From assembly GCF_010894475.1 (NCBI RefSeq), contig NZ_JAAIYB010000003.1:1-56621 (forward strand): a DNA stretch of 56,621 nt, written 5' to 3'. The position numbers and the translations under genes are program-made. The notes under the pieces are model-generated. The model saw only the letters and a program-made list of their open reading frames with translations, did no database searches and was not told the DNA's origin. How positions within the stretch are numbered: position 1 is the stretch's first letter; each line of letters starts with the position of its first letter. The DNA is from Myxococcus vastator. GTDB taxonomy: Bacteria > Myxococcota > Myxococcia > Myxococcales > Myxococcaceae. Positions 7,032 through 15,285 of this stretch are shown here, in pieces.

Positions 7032-9689
7032 TTGGGGGCTCCCATTCGCGTCGATCCGAAAGCGCTCGTCCGTCGCCTGACGCCCACGTCTACCCGTCTG
7101 CTCGAGGCCGCCGTGGCCCGGGCCAGCGCGGGACGGTTCTATGAAATCGTCCCGGAGCACATGCTGGTGCAGATGCTGGAGCCGGAGGACTCCGACGTCG
7201 CGCGCATCCTCCAGCAGTTCGGCGTGGACCGCCGGCACGTGCTGGCCAGCATGGAGCGCGCCCTCCAGGGCCTGCGCGCGGGCAGCTCCGGCCGGCCCGT
7301 CTTCTCCGAGACGCTGTTCCAGTGGTTCGAGGAAGCGTGGCTCCTGGCCTCCGTGGAGCAGGGCGCCACGCGGCTGCGCTCGGGCCTGCTGTTCGCCCAG
7401 TTCGTCAGCCGGCGCGCGCGCTACACTGCGGAGCTGTTCCCCGAGCTGGACGCCATCAGCCGCGATGAGCTGATGAGCTCGCTGGACGTGGTGCTGCGGC
7501 CCTCGCCCGAGAATGTCGAGGTCGCCTCCGCGGATGCCGCGGCCAGTGGCGCCGCGGGGGGCGCGGCCGGCGGCTCGGGCGGCCGTGGAGATGAAGCCCT
7601 CAAGCGCTTCGCCACGTCCTTCACGGGCCGGGTGCGCGAGGGGAAGATTGACCCCATCTTCGGCCGGCACCGCGAAATCCGGCAGATGGTGGACATCCTC
7701 TCCCGCCGCCGGAAGAACAACCCCATCCTGGTGGGCGAGCCCGGCGTGGGCAAGACGGCGCTGGTGGAGGGCCTGGCCTGGGCCATTGTCCGGGGCGAGG
7801 TGCCCGACGCGCTGAAGAACGTGGAGCTGCTGGGGTTGGATTTGGGCCTGCTCCAGGCGGGCGCGGGCGTGCGCGGCGAGTTCGAGAACCGCCTCAAGGC
7901 CGTCATCTCCGAGGTGAAGGCCTCCCCCACCCCCATCATCCTGTTCATCGACGAGGCGCACACCATCATCGGCGCGGGCGGCTCGCAGGGCGGCACGGAC
8001 GCGTCCAACCTGCTCAAGCCGGCGCTGGCGCGCGGTGAGCTGCGCACGCTCGCGGCCACCACCTGGGCCGAGTACAAGAAGTACTTCGAGAAGGACGCCG
8101 CGCTGGAGCGGCGCTTCCAGCCAGTGAAGGTGGAGGAGCCCAGCGAGGAGGACGCGGAGCTGATGCTGCGCGGCCTGCGCCCCACGTATGAAGCGGCCCA
8201 CGGCGTCATCATCCGCGACGAGGCCGTCACCGCCGCGGTGCGCCTGTCCAGCCGGTACATCTCCGGCCGGCAGCTCCCGGACAAGGCGGTGGACCTGCTG
8301 GACACGTCCGCGGCCCGCGTGAAGATTGAGCTGTCCACCCGGCCCGAGGAGCTGGTGCAGCTGGACCAGGAGATCGCGGCGCTGGAGCGCGAGCGCGACA
8401 CGCGCAAGCGCGACCTCGCCGAGGGCACGGGCGGCCCGGACGAGCAGACGTCCCTGGAGGCCGCCGAGGCGAAGCTGAGCGCCACGGTGGATGCCCGCGC
8501 CACGCTGCACGCGCGCTGGGAGACCGAGCGCACGGCCGTCGCGGCGCTGATGGAGGCCCGCAAGGCCCTGCGCGAGGCCGCGCCGGACACGGATTCGGCG
8601 CCCCTGAAGGCGGCGGTGGACGAAGCGGCGGCGAAGCTGGCGGCCACGCGCGGCGAGGTGCCGCTGGTGCACGCGGACGTGGACGCGGACATCGTCGCGC
8701 GGGTGGTGGCGGGCTGGACGGGCGTGCCCGTGGGGAAGATGCGCAGCGACCTGCTGGAGTCGGTGCTCAACCTGGAGGACAAGCTCCGGGGCCGGGTGCG
8801 GGGCCAGGAGGCGGCGCTGACGAAGGTGGCGGAGATCATCCGCATCTCCCAGGCCGGCATCCGCAACCCGGACACGCCCATTGGCGTCATGCTCTTCGTG
8901 GGCCCCAGCGGCGTGGGCAAGACGGAGACGGCGCTGGCGCTGGCGGAAGCGCTCTACGGCGGCGAGCGCTTCATGACGACGCTCAACATGAGCGAGTTCC
9001 AGGAGAAGCACACGGTGAGCCGGCTCATCGGCTCGCCGCCGGGCTACGTGGGCTACGGCGAGGGCGGCCTGCTGACGGAGGCGGTGCGCCAGCGCCCCTA
9101 CTCCGTCGTGCTGCTGGACGAGTGCGAGAAGGCCGACCTGGAGGTGATGAACCTCTTCTACCAGGTGTTCGACAAGGGCTCGCTGACGGACGGCGAGGGC
9201 CGCGCGGTGGACTTCAAGAACACCGTGCTCATCCTCACCAGCAACCTGGCCTCGGACCTGGTGATGCGGATGTTCGAGGACGGCGCGCAGCCCACCTCCG
9301 AGGAAGTCCTGTCGGTGATTCGCCCCGCGCTCAGCCAGCACTTCAAGCCGGCGCTGCTGGCGCGCATGACGGTCGTCCCCTTCGGCCCGGTGCAGCGCGA
9401 CGTGATGCGCCAGATTGCGGAGATGAAGCTGGCCAAGCTGGTGAGCCGGCTGCGCACGGCGCACAACGTGGAGACGACGCTGGCGCCGGAGCTGCTGGAC
9501 GAGCTGGCGCGGCGCTGCACGGAGTCGGAGATGGGGGCGCGCAACATGGAGCAGATTCTCCAGGGCTCGCTGATGCCGGCGCTGTCCCGCGAGTTGCTGC
9601 AGCACCTGGTGAGCGGCGCGGTGCCTCCCAAGCTGCATGTGGCCCTGACCGAGGGAGGCGACTGGGACCTCCGGTTCGCCGAGGCCTGA
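7032..9689 (+). CDS. clpV: T6SS sheath-disassembly ATPase ClpV (TssH)
   Basis: An 885-residue Hsp100 protein with the T6SS-specific N-domain (opening IRVDPKALVRRLTPTSTRLL), then two AAA+ modules. Module 1 has Walker [10 protein letters not shown] near residue 235 and Walker B ILFIDEAHT near 303. A middle coiled-coil lies around residues 430-550. Module 2 has Walker A GPSGVGKTE near 623, the pore loop PPGYVGYGEGG and Walker B VVLLDECEKAD near 692. ClpV extracts TssC from contracted sheaths so TssB/C can be reused. The predicted start is a TTG without a clear ribosome-binding site, so the N-terminal few residues are uncertain. All catalytic motifs look intact, in contrast to the three divergent ATPases further downstream. 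Confidence 0.96.
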   Translation: MGAPIRVDPKALVRRLTPTSTRLLEAAVARASAGRFYEIVPEHMLVQMLEPEDSDVARILQQFGVDRRHVLASMERALQGLRAGSSGRPVFSETLFQWFEEAWLLASVEQGATRLRSGLLFAQFVSRRARYTAELFPELDAISRDELMSSLDVVLRPSPENVEVASADAAASGAAGGAAGGSGGRGDEALKRFATSFTGRVREGKIDPIFGRHREIRQMVDILSRRRKNNPILVGEPGVGKTALVEGLAWAIVRGEVPDALKNVELLGLDLGLLQAGAGVRGEFENRLKAVISEVKASPTPIILFIDEAHTIIGAGGSQGGTDASNLLKPALARGELRTLAATTWAEYKKYFEKDAALERRFQPVKVEEPSEEDAELMLRGLRPTYEAAHGVIIRDEAVTAAVRLSSRYISGRQLPDKAVDLLDTSAARVKIELSTRPEELVQLDQEIAALERERDTRKRDLAEGTGGPDEQTSLEAAEAKLSATVDARATLHARWETERTAVAALMEARKALREAAPDTDSAPLKAAVDEAAAKLAATRGEVPLVHADVDADIVARVVAGWTGVPVGKMRSDLLESVLNLEDKLRGRVRGQEAALTKVAEIIRISQAGIRNPDTPIGVMLFVGPSGVGKTETALALAEALYGGERFMTTLNMSEFQEKHTVSRLIGSPPGYVGYGEGGLLTEAVRQRPYSVVLLDECEKADLEVMNLFYQVFDKGSLTDGEGRAVDFKNTVLILTSNLASDLVMRMFEDGAQPTSEEVLSVIRPALSQHFKPALLARMTVVPFGPVQRDVMRQIAEMKLAKLVSRLRTAHNVETTLAPELLDELARRCTESEMGARNMEQILQGSLMPALSRELLQHLVSGAVPPKLHVALTEGGDWDLRFAEA

Positions 9690-9697
9690 GAGAACCC

Positions 9698-10756
9698 ATG
9701 AAACGAACGCTTCAGGCCTCCGCCGTCGCGCTGTCCCTGCTGGCCGGCTGCGCCACCGTCCCCAAGCCGTCGATGTGCTTCGCCGAGGCGGGCCCCAACG
9801 CGCGCTCCTTCCCCACGCCGGACACCTGGTTCGCGCTGCTGCTCCACGGCTACGACAAGGACACGGGCGCCAACCCGCGCCCCAGCGTGGACTGCGCCGG
9901 TGCCCCGGTGTGGTGGCAGGACCCGGCCGCGGACGAGTGCGTGGAGGCCGGCCCGGACTCGCAGGCCCTGCCGCCGGCGGAGAAGCTCTCCGAGGAGGAC
10001 CTCGTCCTGGAGACGCTCCAGGCGGGCCAGCGGCTGGTCTGGGTGCAGACGCGGCGCTTCACCAACGGCGAGGCCCTGGGCCCGGTGGCGCTGGTGGAGA
10101 CCACCGAGCAGGGCTTCCGGGTGGAGGCACTGGGCGCGCTGCGCGCCATGGCGAAGAACACCCGGCTGCGCCTGGAGCAGGTGAAGGGCACGCAAATCCT
10201 CGTCGCGGAAGGTGACGCGTGCACCTCCGGCGACGAGGAGGTCTGCCGCCGGCACGCGCGCATCATGCCGCTGCGCACCAACCGATTTTTCAGCGAGTCC
10301 GTCTCCAGCGCGAGTCGCGCCTGCCTGGGCGCCGCGTGGTTCCCCCTGTCCCGGGAGATGACCTTCGAGCTGCCCAACGGGCTGCGCCGCAAGTTCGAGC
10401 TGACGTCCACCCTCACCTTCGCGGAGGACGGCATCAGCGTGCAGGAGCAGGTGCAGGTGAGCGACTCCGACCCGGCCCAGCCGGACGTGGCCCCGCGCCT
10501 CTACCGCCGCGCGCAGGACACGCGGGCCCTGGAGCTGGCGAACAACGCGCTGGTAGGCAACAAGGCGTCACTGTGGTCGCGCATGGTGGAGCAGCAGGTG
10601 CGCATTGGTGCTCGCGCGGTGCCAGAGCCCCCCATCTGGGCCATGCCCGCGAAGAAGGCCCCCACGGACGCCGCGGCTCCGGAGGCGGCCAGCCCACCCG
10701 CCAAGGCGGCTGCCAGGAAGCCCGCGGGCGACACCGCCAAGTCCAGCGGCCCGTGA
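9698..10756 (+). CDS. uncharacterised lipoprotein at end of T6SS operon
   Basis: The 352-residue product starts with a lipoprotein signal peptide, with lipobox LLAG before Cys18. The mature part is rich in paired cysteines and contains FPTPDTWFALLLHGYDKD, VWWQDPAADEC, and a strand-rich core. It ends in a low-complexity Pro/Ala/Lys tail of about 35 residues. It begins eight bases after the clpV stop, so it belongs to the T6SS operon. It is much longer than TssJ, the usual T6SS outer-membrane lipoprotein, and I see no TssJ pattern, so I do not call it that. It may be an accessory or immunity-like protein, or just a hitch-hiking gene; function unknown. Confidence 0.8.
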   Translation: MKRTLQASAVALSLLAGCATVPKPSMCFAEAGPNARSFPTPDTWFALLLHGYDKDTGANPRPSVDCAGAPVWWQDPAADECVEAGPDSQALPPAEKLSEEDLVLETLQAGQRLVWVQTRRFTNGEALGPVALVETTEQGFRVEALGALRAMAKNTRLRLEQVKGTQILVAEGDACTSGDEEVCRRHARIMPLRTNRFFSESVSSASRACLGAAWFPLSREMTFELPNGLRRKFELTSTLTFAEDGISVQEQVQVSDSDPAQPDVAPRLYRRAQDTRALELANNALVGNKASLWSRMVEQQVRIGARAVPEPPIWAMPAKKAPTDAAAPEAASPPAKAAARKPAGDTAKSSGP

Positions 10757-10783
10757 TTCCAGGGCCGCATGGCCCCGCCACCG

Positions 10784-10835
10784 GCCCCCGTGAGTCTTCG
10801 GTTTTCCGAAGCACTCATGGGGGCTTTTCCTATTT
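10784..10835 (+). terminator. intrinsic terminator of the T6SS operon
   Basis: GCCCCCGTGAGT (10784-10795) pairs with ACTCATGGGGGC (10813-10824), one pair being G-U. A short inner stem TTCGG/CCGAA with a TTTT loop sits inside. The T-rich tail TTTTCCTATTT follows at 10825-10835. This is the clearest rho-independent terminator in the window, 27 bases after the lipoprotein stop. Confidence 0.85.
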
Positions 10836-10905
10836 GCGCCAAAAGCGTCACGACGACAGAGATAGAGGCGTGGGCCCATGGTGGGCCCCGGAAGGAGCGT
10901 CCTGG

Positions 10906-11271
10906 ATGCGAGTCGAAATCCGAGCCCGGAACATCCCCCTCACGGAGACCCTTCGAACCTACGCCGAGCGTCGCGTGCGCTTCGCCCTGGACCGGCTGTC
11001 CGACAGGGTGAAGGAAGTCGTCGTGCGGCTGGAGGATGCCAACGGCCCCAAGGGCGGCGTGGACCAGGTGTGCCGCGTGGCGCTCCGGCTGGAGCACGGG
11101 CGGGAGCTGGCCATCGAGTCCTCGGATACGAACCTGCTGGCGGCCATCGACAGGACGCTGGAGCGCGCCAGCAACGCCGTCACGCGGGCGGTGGGCCGCG
11201 CGCAGCGCCAGGACGGCGCCCGGCTGCGTGACGCGGCCTGGCAGCCCGACGAGGCCGCCGCGCTGACCTGA
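10906..11271 (+). CDS. HPF/RaiA-family ribosome-binding protein, short form
   Basis: A 121-residue protein with the S30AE-type fold order: strand MRVEIRARNI, helix LTETLRTYAERRVRFAL, three strands with VKEVVVRLEDANGPKGG and DQVCRVALRL, and a last helix NLLAAIDRTLERASNAVTRAV. HPF proteins bind the 30S decoding centre and silence or dimerise ribosomes in stationary phase. It lacks the C-terminal dimerisation domain of long HPFs. A strong site, GGAAGGAG at 10890-10897, is eight bases before the ATG and decides the start over long upstream open frames. It has its own unit between the T6SS terminator and the following hairpin. Confidence 0.85.
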   Translation: MRVEIRARNIPLTETLRTYAERRVRFALDRLSDRVKEVVVRLEDANGPKGGVDQVCRVALRLEHGRELAIESSDTNLLAAIDRTLERASNAVTRAVGRAQRQDGARLRDAAWQPDEAAALT

Positions 11272-11282
11272 TGTGACGCGGG

Positions 11283-11309
11283 CCCGGCCGCCCTTCCCGG
11301 GCGGCCGGG
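11283..11309 (+). terminator. strong hairpin after the HPF-like gene
   Basis: CCCGGCCGCCC (11283-11293) and GGGCGGCCGGG (11299-11309) form a perfect 11-bp stem with loop TTCCC. No U-tract follows, as is common for GC-rich genomes. It lies 11 bases after the stop. Confidence 0.6.
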
Positions 11310-11335
11310 GCCTGTCCCGAAGTGAAAGGATGCAC

Positions 11336-11887
11336 ATGCAGGGCGGCACGGGCGTACTGGAGCGGCTGAAGTCCACCTGGGCCCGTGCCCGGGAGCGGTG
11401 GTGGGTGCGCTGGGGCGTGGACCTGGCCGTGTTCGCCCTCCTCTTCGCGGCGGTGGCCGCGTGGCAGGCGAGGAACCTCCCCGGAGCGGGGACGCAAGCG
11501 CCCGCCTTCACCCTCCAGACGCTGACGGGAGACACCGTGCGGCTGGACGCGCTGCGCGGCAAGCCGGTGGTGCTGGCCTTCTGGGCCCCCTGGTGCGGCG
11601 TCTGCGGAATGGAGTCCTCCAACCTCTCGCAGCTGCGCAAGCTCGCGGGGGACTCCGCGCACGTGGTGTCCGTCGCCGTGGCCTACGAAGACGAGGAGGC
11701 CGTGCGGCGCTTCGCCCGGGAGCACGCGGTGGACTACCCGGTGCTCCTCGGGGACGACGGCATTCAAGCCGCCTTCCGCGTGAACACCTTCCCCACCGTG
11801 TTCTTCCTCTCCTCGGAGGGGCGCGTGGAGCGCACGGCGGTGGGCTACACCACCCTGGCCGGACTGTCCTGGCGGCTGGTGCTGTAG
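11336..11887 (+). CDS. membrane-anchored TlpA-like thioredoxin
   Basis: A 183-residue protein with one N-terminal membrane segment (about residues 25-45, core VDLAVFALLFAAVAAW) and a periplasmic redoxin domain. APAFTLQTLTGDTVRLD starts the domain; the active site is WAPWCGVC near residue 85, a CxxC pair, and FPTVFFL carries the cis-proline loop. Such proteins reduce disulfides outside the cytoplasm, often for cytochrome c or copper-site maturation, but no partner gene is adjacent. Two ATGs occur six bases apart (11330 and 11336); the GAAAGG ribosome-binding site at 11324-11329 is only usable by the second, so 11336 is chosen. It converges on the GH16 gene with 18 bases between stops. Confidence 0.88.
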   Translation: MQGGTGVLERLKSTWARARERWWVRWGVDLAVFALLFAAVAAWQARNLPGAGTQAPAFTLQTLTGDTVRLDALRGKPVVLAFWAPWCGVCGMESSNLSQLRKLAGDSAHVVSVAVAYEDEEAVRRFAREHAVDYPVLLGDDGIQAAFRVNTFPTVFFLSSEGRVERTAVGYTTLAGLSWRLVL

Positions 11888-11905
11888 CCCTGGCTCACGC
11901 CGCGC

Positions 11906-13273
11906 CTAGAGGCGGATGAGCTCCACGTCATCCATGTGGATGAAGTTGGCGGAGTTGCCCGCCGTGGCGCGGGTGTGGAAGCCCAGCTCCAGGTAGCCTC
12001 CGGTGACGGAGATGGGCGGCGTCTCCACCATCGTCCAGCCGCCATACGTCCCCAGGTTGGTATAGACGGGCGCGCACCCGCCACACGTCTTCGCCTGGAG
12101 GCGCGACAGCTCGAACGCGCCGCTCTTTCGCACCCACGCGCGGACCTTGTACGTGCCCGACGCGAGCCCCGACACCGGCTGGTACGTCCAGACCTCGAAG
12201 GGCGTGCCGCTCGTCCAGTGCGTCAGGTGGTAGGCGCCGGTGCGGCCCCCGTTGTACGTCTCGCTGAAGTCCGCGGCCTCGGTGCCGTTGGGGCTCCAGG
12301 TGGCCCAGCCCGTCATGCCGTTCTCGAAGCTGGCGTTGGTGACGGACGCGGGCGGCGGCGTGCTCCCCGCCTGGTACCAGCGCACCCACTCCACCTCCAT
12401 CGTCTTCGTCTGGCCCCAGGGAAGGCCAATCGCGTCCGGGTGCGGGTGGCCGTACCAGTTTCCGCCCAGGGCGAGGTTGAGGAGGATGTAGTGGTTCTGC
12501 TGGAAGGCGGGCTCGTTGTGGTTGAAGACGTTCCCCTGAAGCTGGCCGTCCAGGCGGAAAATCATCTGGTTCGCCGTCCACTCCACTTCATACGTGTGGA
12601 AGCCGTCCGCGATGCTGTAGCCGCGGTTGGCGCCCGTGCCCCAGCTCTGCTGCCCGCCATTGGCGAACCAGTGCGCGGCGGACTTCATCCACGAGGCCTC
12701 GTTGGAGTGCCATTCGAGGATGTCGATTTCGCCGCTCCGGGGCCACCCGACGTTGGAGATGTTCGCGCCCAGCGTCCAGAACGCGGGCCACATGCCATAG
12801 CCGGACGGCACCTTGATGCTCGCCACCAGCTTGCCGTAGCGGCGCTCCACCTTGCCCTTCGAGTGGATGCGGCCCGAGTAGTACGAACGCGGCCCGTAAC
12901 CCGCGCAGCGCGAGTCAAAGGGCGCGTCCGCCGTCCGCTGCGCGGTGAGGATGAGCTTGCCGCCCGCGACGGTGACGTTCTGCGCGCGGGGATACTCCAG
13001 CTCCCCCGTGCCGAAGTTGCAGTTGTTGGTGACGGGGTCGAAGTTGCTCGTCAGCACCGTCCAGTGTGCGGCGTTGAGGCTGCTCCCCGTGAAGTCGTCC
13101 TGCCACGCCAGGTTCCAGCCCGCCCCTGGGTCATAGGCCCGCTCGCCCTGCTCCTGCGTCACCAGGGGAACGGCTTCCACGTCGGACAGCTCCGACTCCG
13201 GGGAACAGCCGCCAACCAACGCCAGGCTGCTCGCGGCCCACAACATCGAACGCAATGCGTGTCGTTTGTGCAT
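11906..13273 (-). CDS. GH16 beta-glucanase lipoprotein with C-terminal carbohydrate-binding domain
   Basis: A 455-residue secreted lipoprotein (lipobox LVGG before Cys23). The glycoside hydrolase family 16 domain spans about residues 45-300. It holds the catalytic motif EIDILE at 182-187, with Glu182 as nucleophile, Asp184, and Glu187 as acid/base, preceded by MWPAFWTLG. The sequence EIDILEWH fits laminarinase-type 1,3(4)-beta-glucanases. After a PPPAS linker, the C-terminal 140 residues form a jelly-roll of the CBM4/9 type (NASFENGMTGWATWSP to MDDVELIRL). It would cut fungal or algal beta-glucans at the cell surface, consistent with predation. The GH6 enzyme at 39.6 kb has a similar jelly-roll at its N-terminus. 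The ATG has GGAG about seven bases ahead, inside a small hairpin. Confidence 0.93.
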   Translation of the reverse strand: MHKRHALRSMLWAASSLALVGGCSPESELSDVEAVPLVTQEQGERAYDPGAGWNLAWQDDFTGSSLNAAHWTVLTSNFDPVTNNCNFGTGELEYPRAQNVTVAGGKLILTAQRTADAPFDSRCAGYGPRSYYSGRIHSKGKVERRYGKLVASIKVPSGYGMWPAFWTLGANISNVGWPRSGEIDILEWHSNEASWMKSAAHWFANGGQQSWGTGANRGYSIADGFHTYEVEWTANQMIFRLDGQLQGNVFNHNEPAFQQNHYILLNLALGGNWYGHPHPDAIGLPWGQTKTMEVEWVRWYQAGSTPPPASVTNASFENGMTGWATWSPNGTEAADFSETYNGGRTGAYHLTHWTSGTPFEVWTYQPVSGLASGTYKVRAWVRKSGAFELSRLQAKTCGGCAPVYTNLGTYGGWTMVETPPISVTGGYLELGFHTRATAGNSANFIHMDDVELIRL

Positions 13274-13281
13274 GTCTCACT

Positions 13282-13299
13282 CCAGGGGGTTCCCCCTGG
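13282..13299 (-). promoter_or_regulatory. palindrome overlapping the GH16 ribosome-binding region
   Basis: CCAGGGGG (13282-13289) and CCCCCTGG (13292-13299) are perfect inverted repeats. On the minus strand the 3' arm merges into CTGGAG, the ribosome-binding site of the GH16 gene, so folding could limit translation. Confidence 0.4.
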
Positions 13300-13342
13300 G
13301 ACATAGCCCTCCTCCTCCGCGACGCAAACGGCTTTAGCTGAA

Positions 13343-13371
13343 ATATTAGATTTTCCAGACTTTCCAACTAA
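13343..13371 (-). promoter_or_regulatory. possible promoter of the GH16 gene
   Basis: On the minus strand TTAGTT and TAATAT are 17 bases apart in a markedly AT-rich patch, partly overlapping the cysA stop codon. A TGGAAA motif is repeated ten bases apart between them. The -35 match is poor. Confidence 0.3.
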
Positions 13372-14435
13372 ATGGAGTAGTCCCCCACGAAGACGGTGGC
13401 GGACCGGACGTCGGCGCGCACGGAGTCCCCCTCCACCACGCCCAGCGCGTCGAACTCCGAGCGCGGCACCTCCACCGTGACTTCGTCGCCGCTGGGCAGG
13501 CGGAGAAACACCTTCACGTAGCCGCCCACCGGCTTGAGCCGCTCGACGCGGCCGGTGGCGGTGGACGCGCTCGCCGCGCCCGCGAGCGCCTTCGCCAGCT
13601 TGATGTCATGGGGGCGGACAAAGGCCTGCACCGCTTCGCCCTCGCGCGCCGCGGCGGGCGCGGCCACGGACAGCGCCCCCATGGCCGCCCTGCCCGCCTG
13701 GACATGGCCATGCAGCACGCTGGCGCCTCCAATGAACGAGGCGACGAAGGGAGACGCGGGCCTGTCATAGATGTCCGCGGGCGAGCCCGCCTGGGCCACG
13801 CGTCCCTCGCTCAGCACCACCACGTGCTGGGAAATCTCCAGGGCCTCCTGCTGGTCGTGCGTCACCAGCAGCGTCGTCAGCCGCGTGCGCTCGTGGAGGG
13901 CATGGAGCCACTCCCGGAGCTCCTCGCGCACCCGCGTGTCCAGCGCGCCGAAGGGCTCGTCCAGCAGCAGCACGCGGGGGCGGATGGCCAGGGCGCGCGC
14001 GAAGGCCACGCGCTGCCGCTGCCCGCCGGAGAGCTGGCCAGGATAGCGGCCGCCCAGGTGCTCCAGTTGCACCATGCGGAGCATCTCCTCCACACGGGCG
14101 TCGCGCTCCGCCTTGGGGACGCGCCGGACCTCCAGGCCAAAGGCCACGTTCTGCCGGACGGTGAGGTGCTTGAAGAGCGCGTAGCTCTGGAAGACCACCC
14201 CCACGCCGCGCTGCTGCACGGGCATCCGCGTGCAGTCCACGCCGTCGATGAGGACACGGCCCTCGTCGGGAATCTCCAGCCCGGCGATGAGCCGCAGCAA
14301 CGTGGACTTGCCCGCGCCGGACGGGCCCAGCAGCGAGGTGATGGCCCCCTCGGGGGCCTGGAAGGACACCCTGGACACGGCGGGACTGCCCCCCTGCGTG
14401 AACCGGCGGGCGAGTTGCTCGACGACGATGCTCAT
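13368..14435 (-). CDS. cysA: sulfate ABC transporter ATPase CysA
   Basis: A 355-residue ABC ATPase. Walker A GPSGAGKST is at residues 37-45, signature LSGGQ at 135-139, Walker B LLLDEP at 156-161 and the switch His in VTHDQQEAL. The region after about residue 235 is a TOBE-like regulatory domain. It energises import of sulfate or thiosulfate by CysT/CysW. The ATG at 14435 overlaps the cysW stop in an ATGA arrangement, giving translational coupling, so I reject the longer start at 14453. It is the last gene of the sulfate operon; the GH16 gene follows in the same direction after 94 bases, with its own possible promoter. Confidence 0.93.
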   Translation of the reverse strand: MSIVVEQLARRFTQGGSPAVSRVSFQAPEGAITSLLGPSGAGKSTLLRLIAGLEIPDEGRVLIDGVDCTRMPVQQRGVGVVFQSYALFKHLTVRQNVAFGLEVRRVPKAERDARVEEMLRMVQLEHLGGRYPGQLSGGQRQRVAFARALAIRPRVLLLDEPFGALDTRVREELREWLHALHERTRLTTLLVTHDQQEALEISQHVVVLSEGRVAQAGSPADIYDRPASPFVASFIGGASVLHGHVQAGRAAMGALSVAAPAAAREGEAVQAFVRPHDIKLAKALAGAASASTATGRVERLKPVGGYVKVFLRLPSGDEVTVEVPRSEFDALGVVEGDSVRADVRSATVFVGDYSI

Positions 14436-15280
14436 GACGGATGACTCCTCCACTCCACGAACTTCTTCACCACCAACGTCACGATCGCGAGCAGCGTCAG
14501 CAGCGACGCCACGGCGAACGCGCCGGCCAGGTCGTACTCGTTGTAGAGAATCTCCGCGTGCAGCGGCAGCGTCGTCGTCACGCCGCGCACGTGGCCGGAC
14601 ACCACGGACACGGCGCCGAACTCACCCATTGCGCGCGCGTTGCAGAGGATGACGCCGTACAACACGCCCCACTTCACCTTCGGCAGCGTGACGCACAGGA
14701 AGGTGCGCCAGCCGCTCGCGCCCAGCGTCAGCGCCGCCTCCTCCTCGTCGCTGCCCTGGGCCTCCATCACTGGCAGCAGCTCACGCGCGACGTAGGGGAA
14801 GGTGACGAACACCGTGGCCAGGACGATGCCGGGCACGGCGAAGATGACGCGCACGTCATGATCCAGCAGCCACGGCCCCAGCCAGCCCTGCCGGCCGAAG
14901 AGCAGCACGAAGATGAGCCCCGCGATGACGGGTGACACGCTGAAGGGCAGGTCGATGAGCGTCATCAACAACGAGCGCCCCCGGAACTGGAACCGCGCGA
15001 TGAGCCACGACGCGGCCAGTCCGAAGGCGAGGTTGAAGGGCACGGCGATGGCCGCGGACAGCAGCGTCAGCCGCATGGCCGCCAGCGCCGTCGGGTGCGT
15101 CAGGGCGGAGACGTAGGCCTCCCAGCCCTTCTGGAAGGCGAAGGTGAAGACGGCCACCAGCGGGACGATGAGGAAGACGCCCAGCAGCAGCACCGCCGCG
15201 CCAATGAGCCCCCAACGGACGAACGCCGGGCCGCTCAGGCTGCGCGCGTTTCGGCGCAGGACAAGGGTGGACGGAGGCAT
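14432..15280 (-). CDS. cysW: sulfate ABC transporter permease CysW
   Basis: A 282-residue membrane protein with six predicted segments, beginning with LIGAAVLLLGVFLIVPLVAV. The permease EAA motif is EEEAALTLGASGWRTFLCVTL, followed by FGAVSVVSGHVRG, both typical of CysW. It forms the membrane channel with CysT. The start is the ATG at 15280, six bases after the cysT stop, with GGGAG ten bases upstream; a GTG overlapping that stop (15289) is an alternative. The 3' end overlaps cysA by four bases. Confidence 0.93.
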   Translation of the reverse strand: MPPSTLVLRRNARSLSGPAFVRWGLIGAAVLLLGVFLIVPLVAVFTFAFQKGWEAYVSALTHPTALAAMRLTLLSAAIAVPFNLAFGLAASWLIARFQFRGRSLLMTLIDLPFSVSPVIAGLIFVLLFGRQGWLGPWLLDHDVRVIFAVPGIVLATVFVTFPYVARELLPVMEAQGSDEEEAALTLGASGWRTFLCVTLPKVKWGVLYGVILCNARAMGEFGAVSVVSGHVRGVTTTLPLHAEILYNEYDLAGAFAVASLLTLLAIVTLVVKKFVEWRSHPS

Positions 15281-15285
15281 GGCGC

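Noticed and set aside
9698-10756. TssJ for the lipoprotein after clpV.
   Set aside because: Twice the usual TssJ length and no transthyretin-like strand pattern recognised.
11888-11910. Short palindrome GCCTAGAGGC between the thioredoxin and GH16 genes as a terminator.
   Set aside because: Only three to four base pairs with a four-base loop; too weak to call.
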